Positions 33,161 to 45,653 of a DNA stretch of 64,000 bases are shown in pieces; positions within the stretch are counted from its first letter, which is position 1, and each line of letters starts with the position of its first letter. This stretch comes from Symbiodinium natans (Eukaryota > Sar > Dinophyceae > Suessiales > Symbiodiniaceae): contig CAJNDS010000258.1 in the NCBI GenBank assembly GCA_905221605.1, positions 62,001 to 126,000 on the forward strand, given 5' to 3'. Position numbers and translations under genes: made by a program. The notes below the pieces were generated by a model. That model was not told the origin of the DNA. It saw nothing but the letters and a program-made list of their open reading frames with translations, and did no database searches.

Positions 33161-34181
33161 GGGCACGCTGGCAATAGGTTTGTGCAGCTACGTATGCCCC
33201 GCAACCTACTGAAACTGCACAAAACCCATCCTATTACATTGCATTCATTTGCCGATTCTTTGTTTAGTTACTTCATGTGCCAATGCACAACTGCGGCCGA
33301 AACGGCAATCAAGGGACAGCAGCTAAAATCAAGTGCACTACGGGCAGCAAGCTTGGACAGCCAGCATCAGAATGTAAAACACCTGGGCGAATGAGCTTGA
33401 CCGGCCTGGACGTTCCCGATACTGCGGGAAAGTATGGGCCGAATGGCTGCGTTGGCGCATGACAGGTGAAAGAAAAAAACCCAACTGGAATCGGACCAAT
33501 TCTCCCGTATCCCTGATCTTTGGAGCTCCCGCAGCCTCTTTCTCGAGTGCCTTTATATGACTTCATGCTATGCCTGTCATGGACTTTGTGCCTCCTTCCC
33601 GGAAAAACAGGCCCCTGCTCCCCTCTGTGCCTGCCAGGACGAACTATTTGCTGGGCACAAGATACGCGCAACTTGCGATAACCTTCCATTGTCAGCACTT
33701 TGTGTGCGAGAGTCAGAGTCTGAGTGAGGGAGCGAGAGCGCGAGCGAGAGCGAGAGTGATGAAATTAATTCTCTGCGGCTCCCATCTTCCTCACCCGCTT
33801 CATCGTTTTTAAAGATCGACCGCATCGGCTAGGCCATGTGCAGATGAAAGAAAAGATGAAATATACAGTCGACGAGCCGTATTTCCAAAAAGACCGAAGA
33901 GAGAGTCGCCTCTTTGGGGGTGGCCCACTTTCCCACTGAGCAAGCAGGGCAAGAGTCAACCGATTTGTCCAGCTGCCAGATGCATGGAAGGCAGCTGAAC
34001 AGGAGGCTAGGAATGGCAGAGAGTGGCATTCAAGCACTATACAGCAAACAGCCTTGGGATGCTCTGACATTCGAAAGCTTCAGTATGCTGCCTGCCTGTA
34101 CGTGTCTGTACATGTCTTTCCGCGTCTGTACACACAAAAGAAGAATGCATTGCATTCGGAATCCACAAAGCCTTCAAATGT
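33161..34181. other. Intergenic region between EXO1 and PrpF-like gene
   Basis: No coding motif was recognised. It holds a short GAGCGAGA purine run at 33726-33757 and should contain the EXO1 promoter and 5' leader and the 3' end of the PrpF-like gene. Confidence 0.5.
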
Positions 34182-36097
34182 TCAGTCGAAACATGTTGAA
34201 CGCACAAAGACGTTCCCATCCATGATTGGCTGCGCAGTTCTGATGAGACTGGCCTCCACTACCCTACCATTGACTTTGGCACCGGTGGAACGGCCGACCT
34301 TCGACCCAGTGAGGTCCAGCAACAAATCCATCTGAATCTGCCCTGATGGATGCTCCACCCCCACTCGTCGCAGAGGGCCTTCCTGCTGCACCGCCACTTC
34401 TTCGGCCACTGTGCCGTCGAAGGTGGTGGCAACCGCAATGGCAATGGCACCGGTCACGGCATGCGCAGCATGGCACCGATCGGGGACAAAGTATCGAGAG
34501 CAAATGCTGCCACCCTTTGAAGGTGGAGATAAGACAGCCACCTGCATGCTGTCAGGGAACAAACGAGACTCCGTACGACTTGCGGTATGGTTCATCAATG
34601 TTCATCAGCCCCTTAACCTTTTGTCGCACTCTTTCGACAACGGACCTTCGGGAGATTCTTGCCCTGAGCAGGTCCCAAAGCCATGCGAAGGGAGGCTTCC
34701 TGCCGGATGTGCTCCAAGCGCTGGAGCATCGGGAGGTCTTGGTTCAGCTCCTGCGTCGGAGCTCAAATTGAACATGAGAGAATCATCAGAAGCCTAGACA
34801 GCACCACTACAAGGTGGAGAGGCTGAGACGAACCAAACATAAGCTTCCATTGAAATGCTGCTGATTTCCTAGCTGCTTCTGGCTAAGATTCTGCTCAAAC
34901 CCTCTTCCTCAACAGACTCATGGCCCGTTTCCAGGCCCAGTTGTTCAAAGTGCATCAGCACCACAGGGTTGGCGCTATCAATGCAGGTCACTCGTACTCC
35001 ATCAATAAGCTCTGAACGTTGGCCCGTGGGAAAGATCTTGCCCGTGCGAGCTCCCAGGACGTCCAGAAAGGTGACCTTGATGGGAGCCTCAGATCAAGAC
35101 CCAAAGGCGCCGCGCGAAATTCTTACATGAAGGCTTGGAGTGATTGGCTGGTCCCTCCATGGGTTCTACCAAAACCAAGCTTTTGGTAAAGCATTGCAAG
35201 GCAAAAATCACGTTTCGCCCCCTTTCAATCGAGCAAACAAGGATTGCTCGAGCTGGCAGAGAGCCAACCAACTAGTCAACAGCTTAGCGCTGGAGCCAGG
35301 GCTCTCCTGTGCCCGGGACACCATCAATCGCTGCGGAACCAGCAAAGCTCAGTTCTCCACCGGGCGTTTGCCTCGGCAGCACACTAAGCCGGTCGGACAG
35401 AATCAGATCACCCCCCCCTCCCCTCCCCCATCCGGTAAGCAGGAAGTTCCAGAGCTCACTTTGACCAAGTTGCACCGTTACCAGCGCTCGCGTTTGAGTG
35501 TTCGTGTTGAAGACTTGAATCTTCGTCTCCGGGTCCTCAGCCTTTACCAAGCCCCTCATGATCGCTGCAGGGCCCACCTCAATGACGGCAGCGCTTCCAG
35601 CAAGCTAGCGGAAATTCAGAGCATAAATAGAAATCTGAGCAAGAACCGACAAAATTGAAAGACCTCTTGATATGCCCTATGTCCCTAAGTGTAACATCGT
35701 GTACACTCCCCTCAGTATTTCAACAGCTGAGCCCAGGAACTCCTGCCAGGATGTTTCCACAGTTTGCCTTCCATTTTACAACAGCCTCGTCTACTCGAAC
35801 CTGCGCAAAGGTGTAGTCCACGTCCGCCCCGTGCTGTGATGGTGCCATGATGCCAACTTTGCTGGTCAGCGAGTTGCCACCACCCAACCCGTTGATTTGC
35901 AAGGAGTGGGGAGACCCCATCACATCCAGAAGAAAGGGTGACCAGCGTTCCTTCGGCAAGTCCGATGCTAAGAAATAAGGCCCTCTAGATGTACCTCCGC
36001 GCATCAGGAGGCATGGGACAGGTCGCAGCGTTCCCAGCGCTCCCAGGCCCCGGGACGTGGGGGATGCAGAACATGTACGAGACAGGCGAGCCAGCAT
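34182..36097 (-). CDS. PrpF-family isomerase (aconitate/4-oxalomesaconate type), spliced
   Basis: PrpF proteins move a double bond in methylaconitate or 4-oxalomesaconate; the exact substrate cannot be read here. Exon 1 (36097 to about 35740) has a basic Ser/Arg-rich start that may be a transit peptide, then MRGGTSRG, VMGSPHSLQINGLGGGN, SLTSKVGI and NCGNILAGV. A second exon near 35.47-35.57 kb reads VGPAAIMRGLVKAED and continues to VFNTNTQTRALV. A third near 34.89-35.08 kb has FLDVLGARTGKIFPTGQ and VTCIDSANPVV. A fourth ends at 34,646 with RMALGPAQGKNLPK. The last begins at 34,541 with VAVLSPP and ends RTAQPIMDG and a short tail. The 34542-34645 intron is GT-AG with AG|G at both ends. The exon 1/2 junction phase was not resolved. 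Both fold halves and the catalytic-cysteine region (NCGN) are present. Confidence 0.85.
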
Positions 36098-37470
36098 TTG
36101 CTAAAAGTATCCGCAAATAAGAGTATGAGCAAGCTGCCAAACGAAGAAGAAAGGTTTTCTGCACGCGTGTAAACTGAAAACCAGCTAACACACATGCCGC
36201 TCGTCTGTGTGCTGGCAGAGTCTTCTTGGGCCGAAAGCTGTCTCCGACAATCCATGCTCACCCATATGCCAGGTCAACCCAGCAGAGGCTAAACATGAAG
36301 CCTAGATCTTGACAGCGCAGACGACTTAGAAAACTAACTGCTTTCTGCTCTCTGCGTATCCTGGACACACGTCAGCCTCAGAGCGCCAGGGCCCCATTTA
36401 CTGTACAGCTTTTCAAGAAACATCGGCCCTTGAAAATGTCCGGGACAAGAAGTCTGTAGGGACGACTTCGGGAGATCCCAAAGCTTACTTACGCGTCCCA
36501 GGCTCCTAGATACCTGACGCTTGAGTCTGTGGAGGATGCTTCAGGACAAAAGCATCCAAGGTTCTGAAGGCTTAAACAGTAATCATGTGGGCTTCGGGAC
36601 GGATCTGCCCGCCCGGTTAGCCAAACACATGCCAGCTCGTCGTCACCATTCACAGGTGTGAGCACGAGCAAAACCTATACATCCAAAAGAGATCAAGAGA
36701 TGAGCACGGGGCGCTTTGGTGCCTCTCGGCAATATACGTTCAAAAGGCTGGAACCACTAAGGAACCCAAGCTCAAAGAAGCAGAGTGGGGGCGGCGGTGG
36801 TGCTCTCGGTGTCGTTGAAGCAAACATCGAGGGAGTTGTTCGGGCCTGGGTGGAAGAAATCCACCAGACCATACCTCACAGACTGGAGTCTGCACAATGC
36901 CCTGGGGGGAGGTCACAGAGACTCGCACTTAGGGTCCTCACTTTGGACACAATAAGTCAAGCACAACTTTCCAAGGCTTTTGTGAATGTAGTGGACATGG
37001 ACGATGCAACGATTGCTTAAGCCGCCACACAAGCACGTCGAACAAACGTATGCAAGATCTATGAAGCATCGAGAGACCACACAGAGCAACGTGTCAACCC
37101 ACGGAAAGCGCTCTCATCCCTACTGCAGAACCTGTCCAGCTTTGAGGTCCTGCCACGTTATCACTTGCCTATTGTGCCCACGGGATTTCGAGGTCCAGGG
37201 CCCGGAGCCTTCCAGGAGTAGGTTCAAGCTGTCCCAGGCTCAGCGCAAGGAAGGAAGAACCCCATCTCAGACAATTGCCGAGCAGCTTCTCGCTGAACTC
37301 TATGATGAACTTCTCACCATGCTGCGGGCGGGGCTTCCATGGTGTATGTTTACCGGGCATGATTCTTCTTGCAGACCTTCCGCCCTAAAGCTTGATTCGG
37401 CGGATAACGGTTGCTCTTAGGCTTCTCTTGAAGGTTTGGGTTCACTGCTTAAGGCTGCAGGCCTGGAAGC

Positions 37471-37511
37471 CTCAGAAGGCTCAGAAGGCTCAGAAGGCTC
37501 AGAAGGCTCAG
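37471..37511. repeat. GGCTCAGAA tandem repeat
   Basis: Four to five perfect nine-base units (CTCAGAAGG in the other phase). Confidence 0.9.
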
Positions 37512-37851
37512 GCTCCACGTACACCCAGCCTAGCAAGTCGATTCCTAATGCTGGCAGGGGATGACAAATGAGTCCTATCTCTTTTGCAGGCCTGTGCTGT
37601 CACTGCAACCTGGTGGGGTAAGACCCTCTTAAATCCTTCTCACGCAGCAGTGGCAGCCCGTCGTCGTCGTACTAATGGCAAGACCACCAACCGCGCAAGC
37701 CCTCACCAGGCAATCCGAAGCCAACCTCCAAGCCCAGGACCTGCACCTATCACAGGAGGCGACCCAAACCTAACTGGGAAACCAACGGCCGACCCCATTG
37801 CAATAGACGAAATGCAGGACGTCCTCACCGAAGCCCTGAATACCTTGTGAC

Positions 37852-37965
37852 CAAAGCCCGCAACTTTTCCGGGTCCTTCTCCAAGGTCTTGTTCAGGCGA
37901 AGCAGCTCCTTCTTGTTTGCCTCCGCAACGGCCTCCTCCTCCTCCCGCAGCTTCGGGCTTAGGTC
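37852..37965 (-). CDS. Possible coiled-coil exon
   Basis: Reads LREEEEAVAEANKKELLRLN and continues KTLEKDPEKLRALVT, a strongly helical, heptad-like charged run. An AAG|GTATTC donor follows it. Neighbouring exons were not identified, so the product is unknown. Confidence 0.4.
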
Positions 37966-40009
37966 TTAGGCCAAGACCAACAGACCGGCTTCCTAACTTC
38001 AGATCTCAAGAACCTGAAAGGTTTGCTTGTTGAAAACATGCCTTGACACACCTGTGACGGAAACCCGCAGATTGGAAGTCTCCACCACAAACCCATGTAC
38101 CGACAACCTCCAGTTCGCGACTTGGCACAAGGCTACAGTTTAGTGGTTGGAAGCGAGCGGGTTTCAGGGTACAAGTTCGGCAAAAGCTGAAAGACTGCAC
38201 TAGCTGCGAGCCACCTTTCATCAAGGAGATGAGTGGGTAGATATGAAATGACTGGATAAGAAGAGAAAGCAACATACCGGTGGCAACTTAAAGGGATCAC
38301 GTGCCTGTGGCCTTCGTTACCAAAGATGACAACAAGGACACTGAGAAAAGTACCGCAGATGAGATGCGGAACCGATCAAGGCTGCAGTCAGGAACAACAA
38401 AGAAATGCGACGAATTCTTGGACCCCTTGCCGAGCTGTTTCCACAGCTTCGGGGACCTAGGCCTTTTCCAGCTTTGCCACTGCCAGAGGCTCAGGCCAAA
38501 TCAGCGACAGCTAAGCTGGGGTTGGGCGATTGCCAACGCAAGCACTAGGAGGGTGGACCTCGTTGCTAGGAGATAAGGGGCGTGGCATGGCGTGGCCATG
38601 TGAATTATGGGCACCAAGAGCGATCGAGGTACTAAAGGTGACGACAACTCCACGCTTTGCGACTTCGTGCAAGGGAGGCTCCAAAAGGCGATGACAGTTC
38701 TGTACTTCGCACAGTTTAGGTCCGGTGCACTTTTGGAGGCTCTTGGTTCACCGTCGCGAAAAGTTGGCGGGCACATACTTTCCTGCACTTGAGCTCTTGG
38801 GTGGGTTCACGGGGTCACTTCGTGTGTCCAGTGCGTTAGGGAATTTCTCTCGCACATGATGCTGGTCTTGGTCCCACATTGCCCTCGAGTGGAGGCATCG
38901 ATGTCGCAAACACCAGGCACAAAGGACCGAGGCAAGAGCACGACTTGATAGGCCGAACAACTCATGCTGTTGGCGATGAACACCACATTTCGGGAGCCCC
39001 CAAAAACTCCGCGGGCGTGCCCACACCTAGGACGGAGCGCGAGGCCTCGACGAGAGCAAGTGCGATGGCAGACTGCCTTGGATTTGGGAAGCATCACGAA
39101 ACGCCCCTTTTCGATGGTAGCACTTCTACAGCCTCGCCCTGCCTAAAAGCAAAGATGTCCGTGAAGTCCTGCCTTCGTCAGATGCACACCCTTGTAGAAG
39201 TCTTCAACATCCACAAAGGCTCCATAGAAGCCTTGCAGATCAGGTCAAGCATGGAGGATAATGAGCATCCGTTGTTGTACCATGCGCTTCTATCTCTTGC
39301 AGCAGTTCTCAGAGCTTGTCGAGATGCAGAGACGCGAGCATGAGTATGAAAAAACGACGTAGAAGAACCAACTAACATGGGTTAAACTGATTGCTTCCGA
39401 CTGTGCCTTGACAGCCGGCAAAACCTGCACTTTACTGGTTGGGTTAGGTTGAGAGCGCTTCAGTTTAAATATAGCTTGGTCGGATACAAACTTGCCAAAA
39501 ACAACGGTTCCTTTTCCTGAACCTTTCAAAACGTAGCTTCAGGTTCAAGCCTCTGTGCCTAGCCTTAACATGTTTGCCAAGCATGTGCTGGCACGGAAGT
39601 ACATATGGTGAATAGGGCTTGTTTACGGTGCTTGCATTTCGTCAACTTCACGTTGGTTGCGCAAATTTCAGAGCTGTCATGTCTTTCAGAACAGCTTTGG
39701 AACACACAGGGCCGGCCTACGTGGCACGTCACACTGAAACTTGAATCTGAAGCATACAGAGCAATGCCACGTTGAAAAAAAAATGTCATGGCTGCAATGA
39801 CGACGCTCGGGACAAGACGACATGATGGATACACTTCTGCAGTTTGATGAAGCAGTTGCCCTCAGTGTGAACTCCTAGCCAACTATCGTTCTATTCATTC
39901 CTACTCGGAGGCGCCTACGAGCACCAAACCCGGGCAGAACCTTCAGGTTTGCCCCAACCATACGAGGCTCCCCCAGTGGAACTCCAAGACCCCATGCCCT
40001 TCCCCCCTT

Positions 40010-43000
40010 CGGGTCTTGGGGGGGGCCTCCCAGGGACGCGGCTTGCAAGCAGGCTTCCACGGCGGGCTCCCCGCGATTGGGGTTGAAGTTGCCTCGGCTC
40101 AGCATCTCGAGTTTGTCTTGGGCATCGGGTGCCGGGGCATCGGAGATGAGGTTGTGCGCATGGCTTGGCATGCCAGGCTATCCGGGAACGGGGTCTTGCA
40201 AAGAGTCCCGACAAATCCCCAATTCTCTAGCGCGAGGTCTCCCAGAGCCTCAGTCTAGCAAATTTCGTCTTTGGCAAAGCTGACCATTTGGCTTCAACGT
40301 TGCCTTGGTTGAGGTAGTAGAGCTTCTCTTGCATCTTGAAGAGGAGGGCTGAGTAGGCCGGAATCTGGGAAAGGTCCTTGCTTTGTGCTTTGGGGCTACG
40401 ATCTACCAAAGCTTACGGGTTCGAGGTTTGAGGTTCAGCCGGTTCAGCTCTTGGACCTCTCCTCGAGTTCGTTGGGGTCGTGCTCCACGTTGAACAGGCA
40501 CCCGCCAGGGCCGCAGTCGCCCGCCTTCGTGAGCTCAGCCTGCTCCGTGGCATTGGCCTCAACTTTCATCAACTTTCATCAAAGAGTCAAACAGCCTCTG
40601 GTGGCACTTCGCCACGACTGAGACTCTGTTCGTAACCGTTTGCTCAGAGGCTGCCTGCTGTTCAAGTACGACTGTCATGTCCCCAGAGCTTCATAAGTCA
40701 CAAAAGGCTGCCCGTTGGAGTTGCAAGCCACGCTGGGGAAAATGGGCGCCCCGAAGACATGCATGTCCGAGAAGACGGGCCCCTCGTCGGCCTTCATGCC
40801 TGCCAAGGCTGATGGCTGATGTGGGCTGGAGGAGGCTGAAGTGCGCGCGCGACTCTAACCAAGGGCACCTACGGTACCAACATACGCGGTTCTTTCTTTT
40901 TGTTTGCGGACTCTTGTTTCGGCATCTTCTCACACGGGGCTTGGCCTGCCACAGTGGTGCAGTTCGGGTACACGGGGCCCTGGTGGAAGCTGTAGGGCTG
41001 CTGGCCCGTCACCAACCTTACATTGGAATGGCCAGGCTCCACGAAATCCATGACACGCTGAAACCGTTTGAAGCTTGAAGAGCCCGGAACACAAGTAAAG
41101 TTCGGGCTGTCAGGGCAAGAAGCTTGAAGGGCCACCAAAGCAGGGCCTCCTGGCTGAGGTGCAGAGGGTCCGTCCGGCCATGGCCGCCCCAAATGATGTT
41201 CTCCCACTGTGGCCGGCCATCCACTGGGGGTAGCAAGGGCAAGCCGTTCCTCAAAAAGAAAAACATCAAGCCTTCCGGTCGCATGTCTTGGGTTGAAGCC
41301 GAAGCATTTAATAAGCTAAGCTAGGACCACACATAGCGAACATGGCTTGCCTATTGGGCTTCGCTTCTGCGCCAGGTACCGGTTGGCCTCCTCCGCCTTC
41401 TGGTCCCGAACAGGAACCCCGGCGATGCTGGCGAGTGTGGCATACCAATCCTCCGCCCCCAACAACTGTTCTTCAAGACTTCTACTTGGTCAATACAGAG
41501 AAAAACTTGCAGCAGACTTGCTTTCGAGAGTGTCGTATGATTCGTACGACATGATCAACAAGGGCCAAGGATCTGCGATGGAGATAACGCCAGAGAACCT
41601 GGAGCCTCTGTTCAACCACGGAACGAAGCCGCCGGAGACAAAAGCATTGGTCCGCACACCCCCCTCCCAGTCGCTGTATTTGCCTCCATGCGAGCAAACC
41701 AAGGCAAGTATGCTTTCTGCCAGGTTGCCATACAAGAGCACACACTCGCCAAAAGTGCTCTTTCTTGTTCTCTCTCTCTCTCTCTCTGGTGCTCTGTGTC
41801 TCTCTCTCTCTCTCTCTCTTTGTTGCTATGCTGTATAGTGCAGTACCATGACAAATTGTGTCAGACTGCAGAATGCAGAATGACGCTGCCTCCTTTCAGG
41901 GGCCAGTTGTTGGCGGAGCCAGGCTCGTAAACAGGCCCGCCGTTGTCCGCGGTGAAGACAATGAGCGTGTCGTGGTACATGTGACGGTGCTGAAGGGAGA
42001 TGGGCTTGGGCTTAGGGTACTTCAGGGTCGAGGATCCTTGAGGCTGGAGATCAAGGTGACCTTTAGACTTAGGATTGAAGGTTCGGGCTCGCGGCTTACG
42101 GTACATGGCTGTCCTTGAGAGCGGAAACCAGGTTCCCAACCATAGTGTCCATGTAAAGGGTCATTGCAGCGTAGAGCCTCCGATTCTGCGTCCATGGGAC
42201 GGATTGCTCGACCCCACTCTTGGCCACGATCTCGTCAATCTGCTGCAAATAGGACTCAGGGATCTGAAGCGGCGTGTGGAGAAGGTGGAAGGAGTAGAAG
42301 AGGAAGAGGGGCTCGCGCCTGTCATGCTCCTTGATGATCTTCAGCGCATAGTTGTTCAACATGGCCTCCTCGAAGCAGGCCTCGGGCAGACAGTAGCTTG
42401 GATCTTCCTTGTTGCAGCCGGTGGCGTTGACCTGCGCGCCAAAATATGGTCACCACCAAGCAGCAAACAAAGCAGCAAACAAAGCAGCAAACAAAGCCGC
42501 AAACAAAGCCGCATGCACAGCAGCACAGCAAGCGCAGCACAGCAAGCGCAGCACAGCAAGCGCAGCGGCAAGCACATGAGCTCTCAGATGTTCAGAGCTT
42601 TGCAAAACCGCTTTCCTGCGGAGAAATGCCCATCTTCTGGACATGTCTCACGCTGGCATCACATCCCAGCTCCGCAGCCACCTCTTCTGTCACACCAGCT
42701 CGGTATGTGGCGTTGTAGAGGGAGAAGTCCCTGTGCTGCGTCCCATGAAAGAAACATGACAGCTGACATAGAGACTGGGCACTGTTGCCTCATGCTTCTT
42801 TTGCAGGCACAATTTTCGAAAAGCATACGCAAGCACCCTCTCCGTGCCGGGCGCCTGAACTTGTTCAAGCAGATGTCGACGTCCCCGGTGGATGCGAGCG
42901 GCATGCTTTCTTGCCAGTAATCGTTGGCATGCTGGAAGTAGCCCAGCCATGAATCGTAGCCCTTTCCCAGCGGAGTGTGGGCAGGCATAGCCATGCCCAC

Positions 43001-45189
43001 GTCCCATTTGCCTGGAGACAGGAGGCACTACATGTATATATGTATATATCGTGCGTATGTTATACACAGAATCTTGTCAGATCCCACTGGCCTACTAGAT
43101 GCGTGCGGTAGCCGGCATGCTGCATCTTTTCGGCCATACCAGTCATGTTGGCTGGAATGCCTGCGAAGCCAGACACGTTGTCCTCAGAAAGAGGGACTCT
43201 GTTGGCAAGTGCTTCCAGCGGAGAGCATATGGAGAGCTCAACGTTCGTTCAATCTCTGAAACCATCTGTCATGTCATACTCTCTAACAGTCTTGTGTGTA
43301 AAGCCCCCGGCCGCAGGGTTCCAAAATGTCACGCCGGTGTTCACCGTGTTCACGTGAACTGGCAATCGGCCACTCTGCAGCGAAGACCTGGCAGGGCTGC
43401 AGAGGTGTGGACACGCGCTTCATGCCAACAGCCACCAGCTGACGCTTGAGGTTACCTTGAGGCTTATCTTCTCTGCGGCAGCTGTTGCCGCACAGGCTTG
43501 CTCGGCATTGAGGTGCAGAGACTTTGGATGCTGCTGGGGCTTCAAGAGTTGAACATGTCAGGAGCAGGAGGTTGCACTGAATTTGAGTTCTTAACACAGT
43601 TTGGGTCGCCCAAAGGGTCTTGCATCCGGTAGATCAGCTTCCCGCTTGAGATGGATCATAAAATCACATCAGCCCCCACAGGCCTGGAGGGGGAACAGAT
43701 CTTGTAGGCGTAGTGCCGCTCCAGGAGCACACCCTCCCTTGGCAATGAGAAGTATGATTATGATGATAATTGTTTTATATATAGCTATGCATGAAATTAG
43801 TATATATGATTGTCATCATATTACTTGAGAAATGCTAAGGTTCAGGGTTTGGAGAAGGATTGCTGAGATTGCTTACTGCAGGCTGGTGGAAGTTTGCACT
43901 AGCCTTCAGAGAGACTTCTGCCATCACTATACAAAACCCTTCTCCCTGACGGCCTTTGCAGGCTGATGGCACAATCTGTAGATACTATATCTCCGCACAA
44001 CTCGTTCCAGATCGCCATGTTCTGAGTCCAGGCCCACCAAATGCTACCCGGCTGCCGGATAAGCTTGTCCAGGTTTGGCGTGTGCGTCTCAGCCCGGCCT
44101 TGCGCCTCTCAAAGAACTATTTAGCGCATTTTTTTGGTTCAGGTGTCCAATCTCATGCCTGTCCTCCCTACCTCCCTGTCTGCCTACCGCTTGCCAAACT
44201 CGATTGCCCCATTCTTGCAAAAATTAGGATGCTTCTTCTAGGCACATTCACAGGCATCTATTGGCCGCCGTAGTTTGGCCCGGACCGCATGAACTTCTTC
44301 AACGGGTGAATGTGCCAAGCAATGCATTGACACAACAAGGGAGTCCACCGTTCTTGCTCTGCAAACACAAAACATTAGTCTGGCAACCTTCACAAGGTTG
44401 TGAACATTCTAGGATCTAACACAGCCCTGACCAATTTGCTGGAGCTTCCTTGGCGAGCACTTCTGGCTGGCATGGCTGTACGCTGTGGCGAAAGCCTTCC
44501 GCACCAACCCGTGAAGGCCTCGGCCCTGGCCCTACTTCATCATAGCCCTCTCTCCCAAAAACATAAAAAGTTGCCACATCTTGGAACATCCCCACCAGGC
44601 CTCGGCCTCCCCTCGCGCATGCCGGCGGTGTCTTCCCAGGTTTGCCCAGCCATAGTCGTCCGCCAAGATGAAGACGACGTGAGGCCTAAGGAGGGCATTC
44701 ACCAACGAAAGGTTGAACAACTTCTGGAGGCTGAGCTCAAAAATTTGAGCAAGGCCGCGAGACTGTCGGGCTTCGGGTGAAAAGAGTTAAGTTTGGAGCC
44801 GACATGGGGAGAACATTGGCCTCGCAAGCTGGTTTTAACTGGTCGTTCTTTAGTCGCTTAAATTGAAAACTTCCAAACGGCTTGCATAGAATTTTTCAAC
44901 TTGGGACCGCCTACATCCAATGAGACCGCGGCACGCATATACTCGCAACCCCAAAATTTCCAGGAGTTTTGCGTGGAGGGTTTGGTGAATTTCGGACTTG
45001 AGGCCGTAAGGTTCCTTGGGGTCTGGAGGTTGAAGCTCTAGGAGCCACTGCAAACCCCGCCCAGGCCCTCAAGCGTTCTTGAAAAACCCATCTAGTTTTC
45101 GGAACTTGCATGCATCCAGAGCTCTTCCTGCCCACGGCTGGCTGGAACAATAACGCCGCCAGGGCAAGAGCCAAAGAACCGAAAGCCAT
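40010..45189 (-). CDS. Secreted arylsulfatase, ARSB/ARSI/ARSJ-like, at least 15 exons
   Basis: Sulfate-ester hydrolase of the formylglycine type. The start at 45,189 gives a signal peptide (MAFGSLALALAALLFQPAVG). Then, in order: RPHVVFILADDYGWANLG (metal-binding Asp pair, 44.7 kb), HTPNLDKLIRQ (44.05 kb), LERHYAYKICSPSR (43.7 kb), SSLQSGRLPVHVN (43.35 kb), and GMAEKMQHAGYRTHLVGQWD (43.15 kb). These are followed by TPLGKGYDSWLGYFQHANDY (42.95 kb), LFLFYSFHLLHTPLQIPE (42.3 kb), TLIVFTADNGG and NNWPLKGG (41.95 kb), SDWEGGVRTNAF (41.7 kb), AEDWYATLASIAGVPV (41.4 kb), NGLPLLPPVDGRPQWENI (41.2 kb), YSFHQGPVYPNC (40.95 kb), and CGPGGCLFNVEHDP (40.55 kb). C-terminal exons follow to about 40.0 kb. CSPSR-SSLQSGR is the Cys-type sulfatase signature, interrupted by a GC-AG intron at 43388-43683. 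Trp replaces Lys-His-type residues in LVGQWD (usually GKWH), which could affect activity. Introns contain TC and AAGCAGCAAAC repeats. Confidence 0.88.
41768..41822. repeat. TC microsatellite in a sulfatase intron
   Basis: Two TC runs separated by GGTGCTCTGTG, on the plus strand. Confidence 0.9.
42446..42575. repeat. AAGCAGCAAAC and GCGCAGCACAGCAA tandem repeats in a sulfatase intron
   Basis: About five 12-base units (AAAGCAGCAAAC, drifting to AAAGCCGCAAAC) followed by about three 14-base units (GCGCAGCACAGCAA). Confidence 0.85.
43684..43728 (-). CDS. Sulfatase exon with the catalytic cysteine
   Basis: Encodes EGVLLERHYAYKICSPSR. The cysteine of CSPSR is the residue converted to formylglycine in this family. 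The exon ends CTCCAG and the intron starts GC; the next exon starts at 43387 after CCAG, completing the Arg codon and giving SSLQSGR. Confidence 0.75.
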
Positions 45190-45653
45190 GGCTTTGGAAC
45201 GTCCACGAGTGTAGAGAGTGCTATCCGCTATCCCCAATCTTTGAGCCTGCATCAATGACAGAAACGCGCATGTGGATGTGCCAAAACCCCCAACGGCCCA
45301 AAAACAACACTCAACGCACGCGAAAATAGAGATAGACTTATGTTCCTTTGGCAAACTCAATGTCATTTTTTCCCCGACGACAATCAGGGATCGAAACTTG
45401 CGATGCGCGCAGCAACTATTCCAGCAAAGCAGAAAGAAATCGGCGACGTGGACAGAAATGTTTTCGGACGAGGTCATGAAGAATAGAAGCAATGGCAGTG
45501 GTAAAAACAAATATCTCTAAAGCATGTCCACATAACGCCTACTAGTCACCAACAAATGTGTTCAGCCTCCTGTACACATCTCGATGTACTGTGAGGCTGA
45601 CTTCGGATTGGTTGGATTTCAGTAATTCAAGAATGTGTTGCACGTTGGCAACC

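Larger units (their letters stand above)
36098..39870. other. Stretch with no recognised gene
   Basis: Short open stretches occur on both strands, none matching a known family. The most coding-like are a helical minus-strand exon near 37.9 kb and a plus-strand frame at 38879-39343 (HTLVEVFNIHKGSIEALQ). A five-copy GGCTCAGAA repeat lies at 37471-37511. Untranslated ends or weakly conserved exons of the neighbours are likely here. Confidence 0.4.

Noticed and set aside
33161-33166. GTG start two codons upstream of the EXO1 ATG
   Set aside because: Nuclear genes start with ATG, and the family begins MGI at 33,160.
30900-33250. EXO1 as a recent retrocopy with leader relict and poly-A
   Set aside because: No leader-like sequence upstream of 33,160 and no A tract or flanking duplication beyond 31,016 on the minus strand; kept only as a hypothesis.
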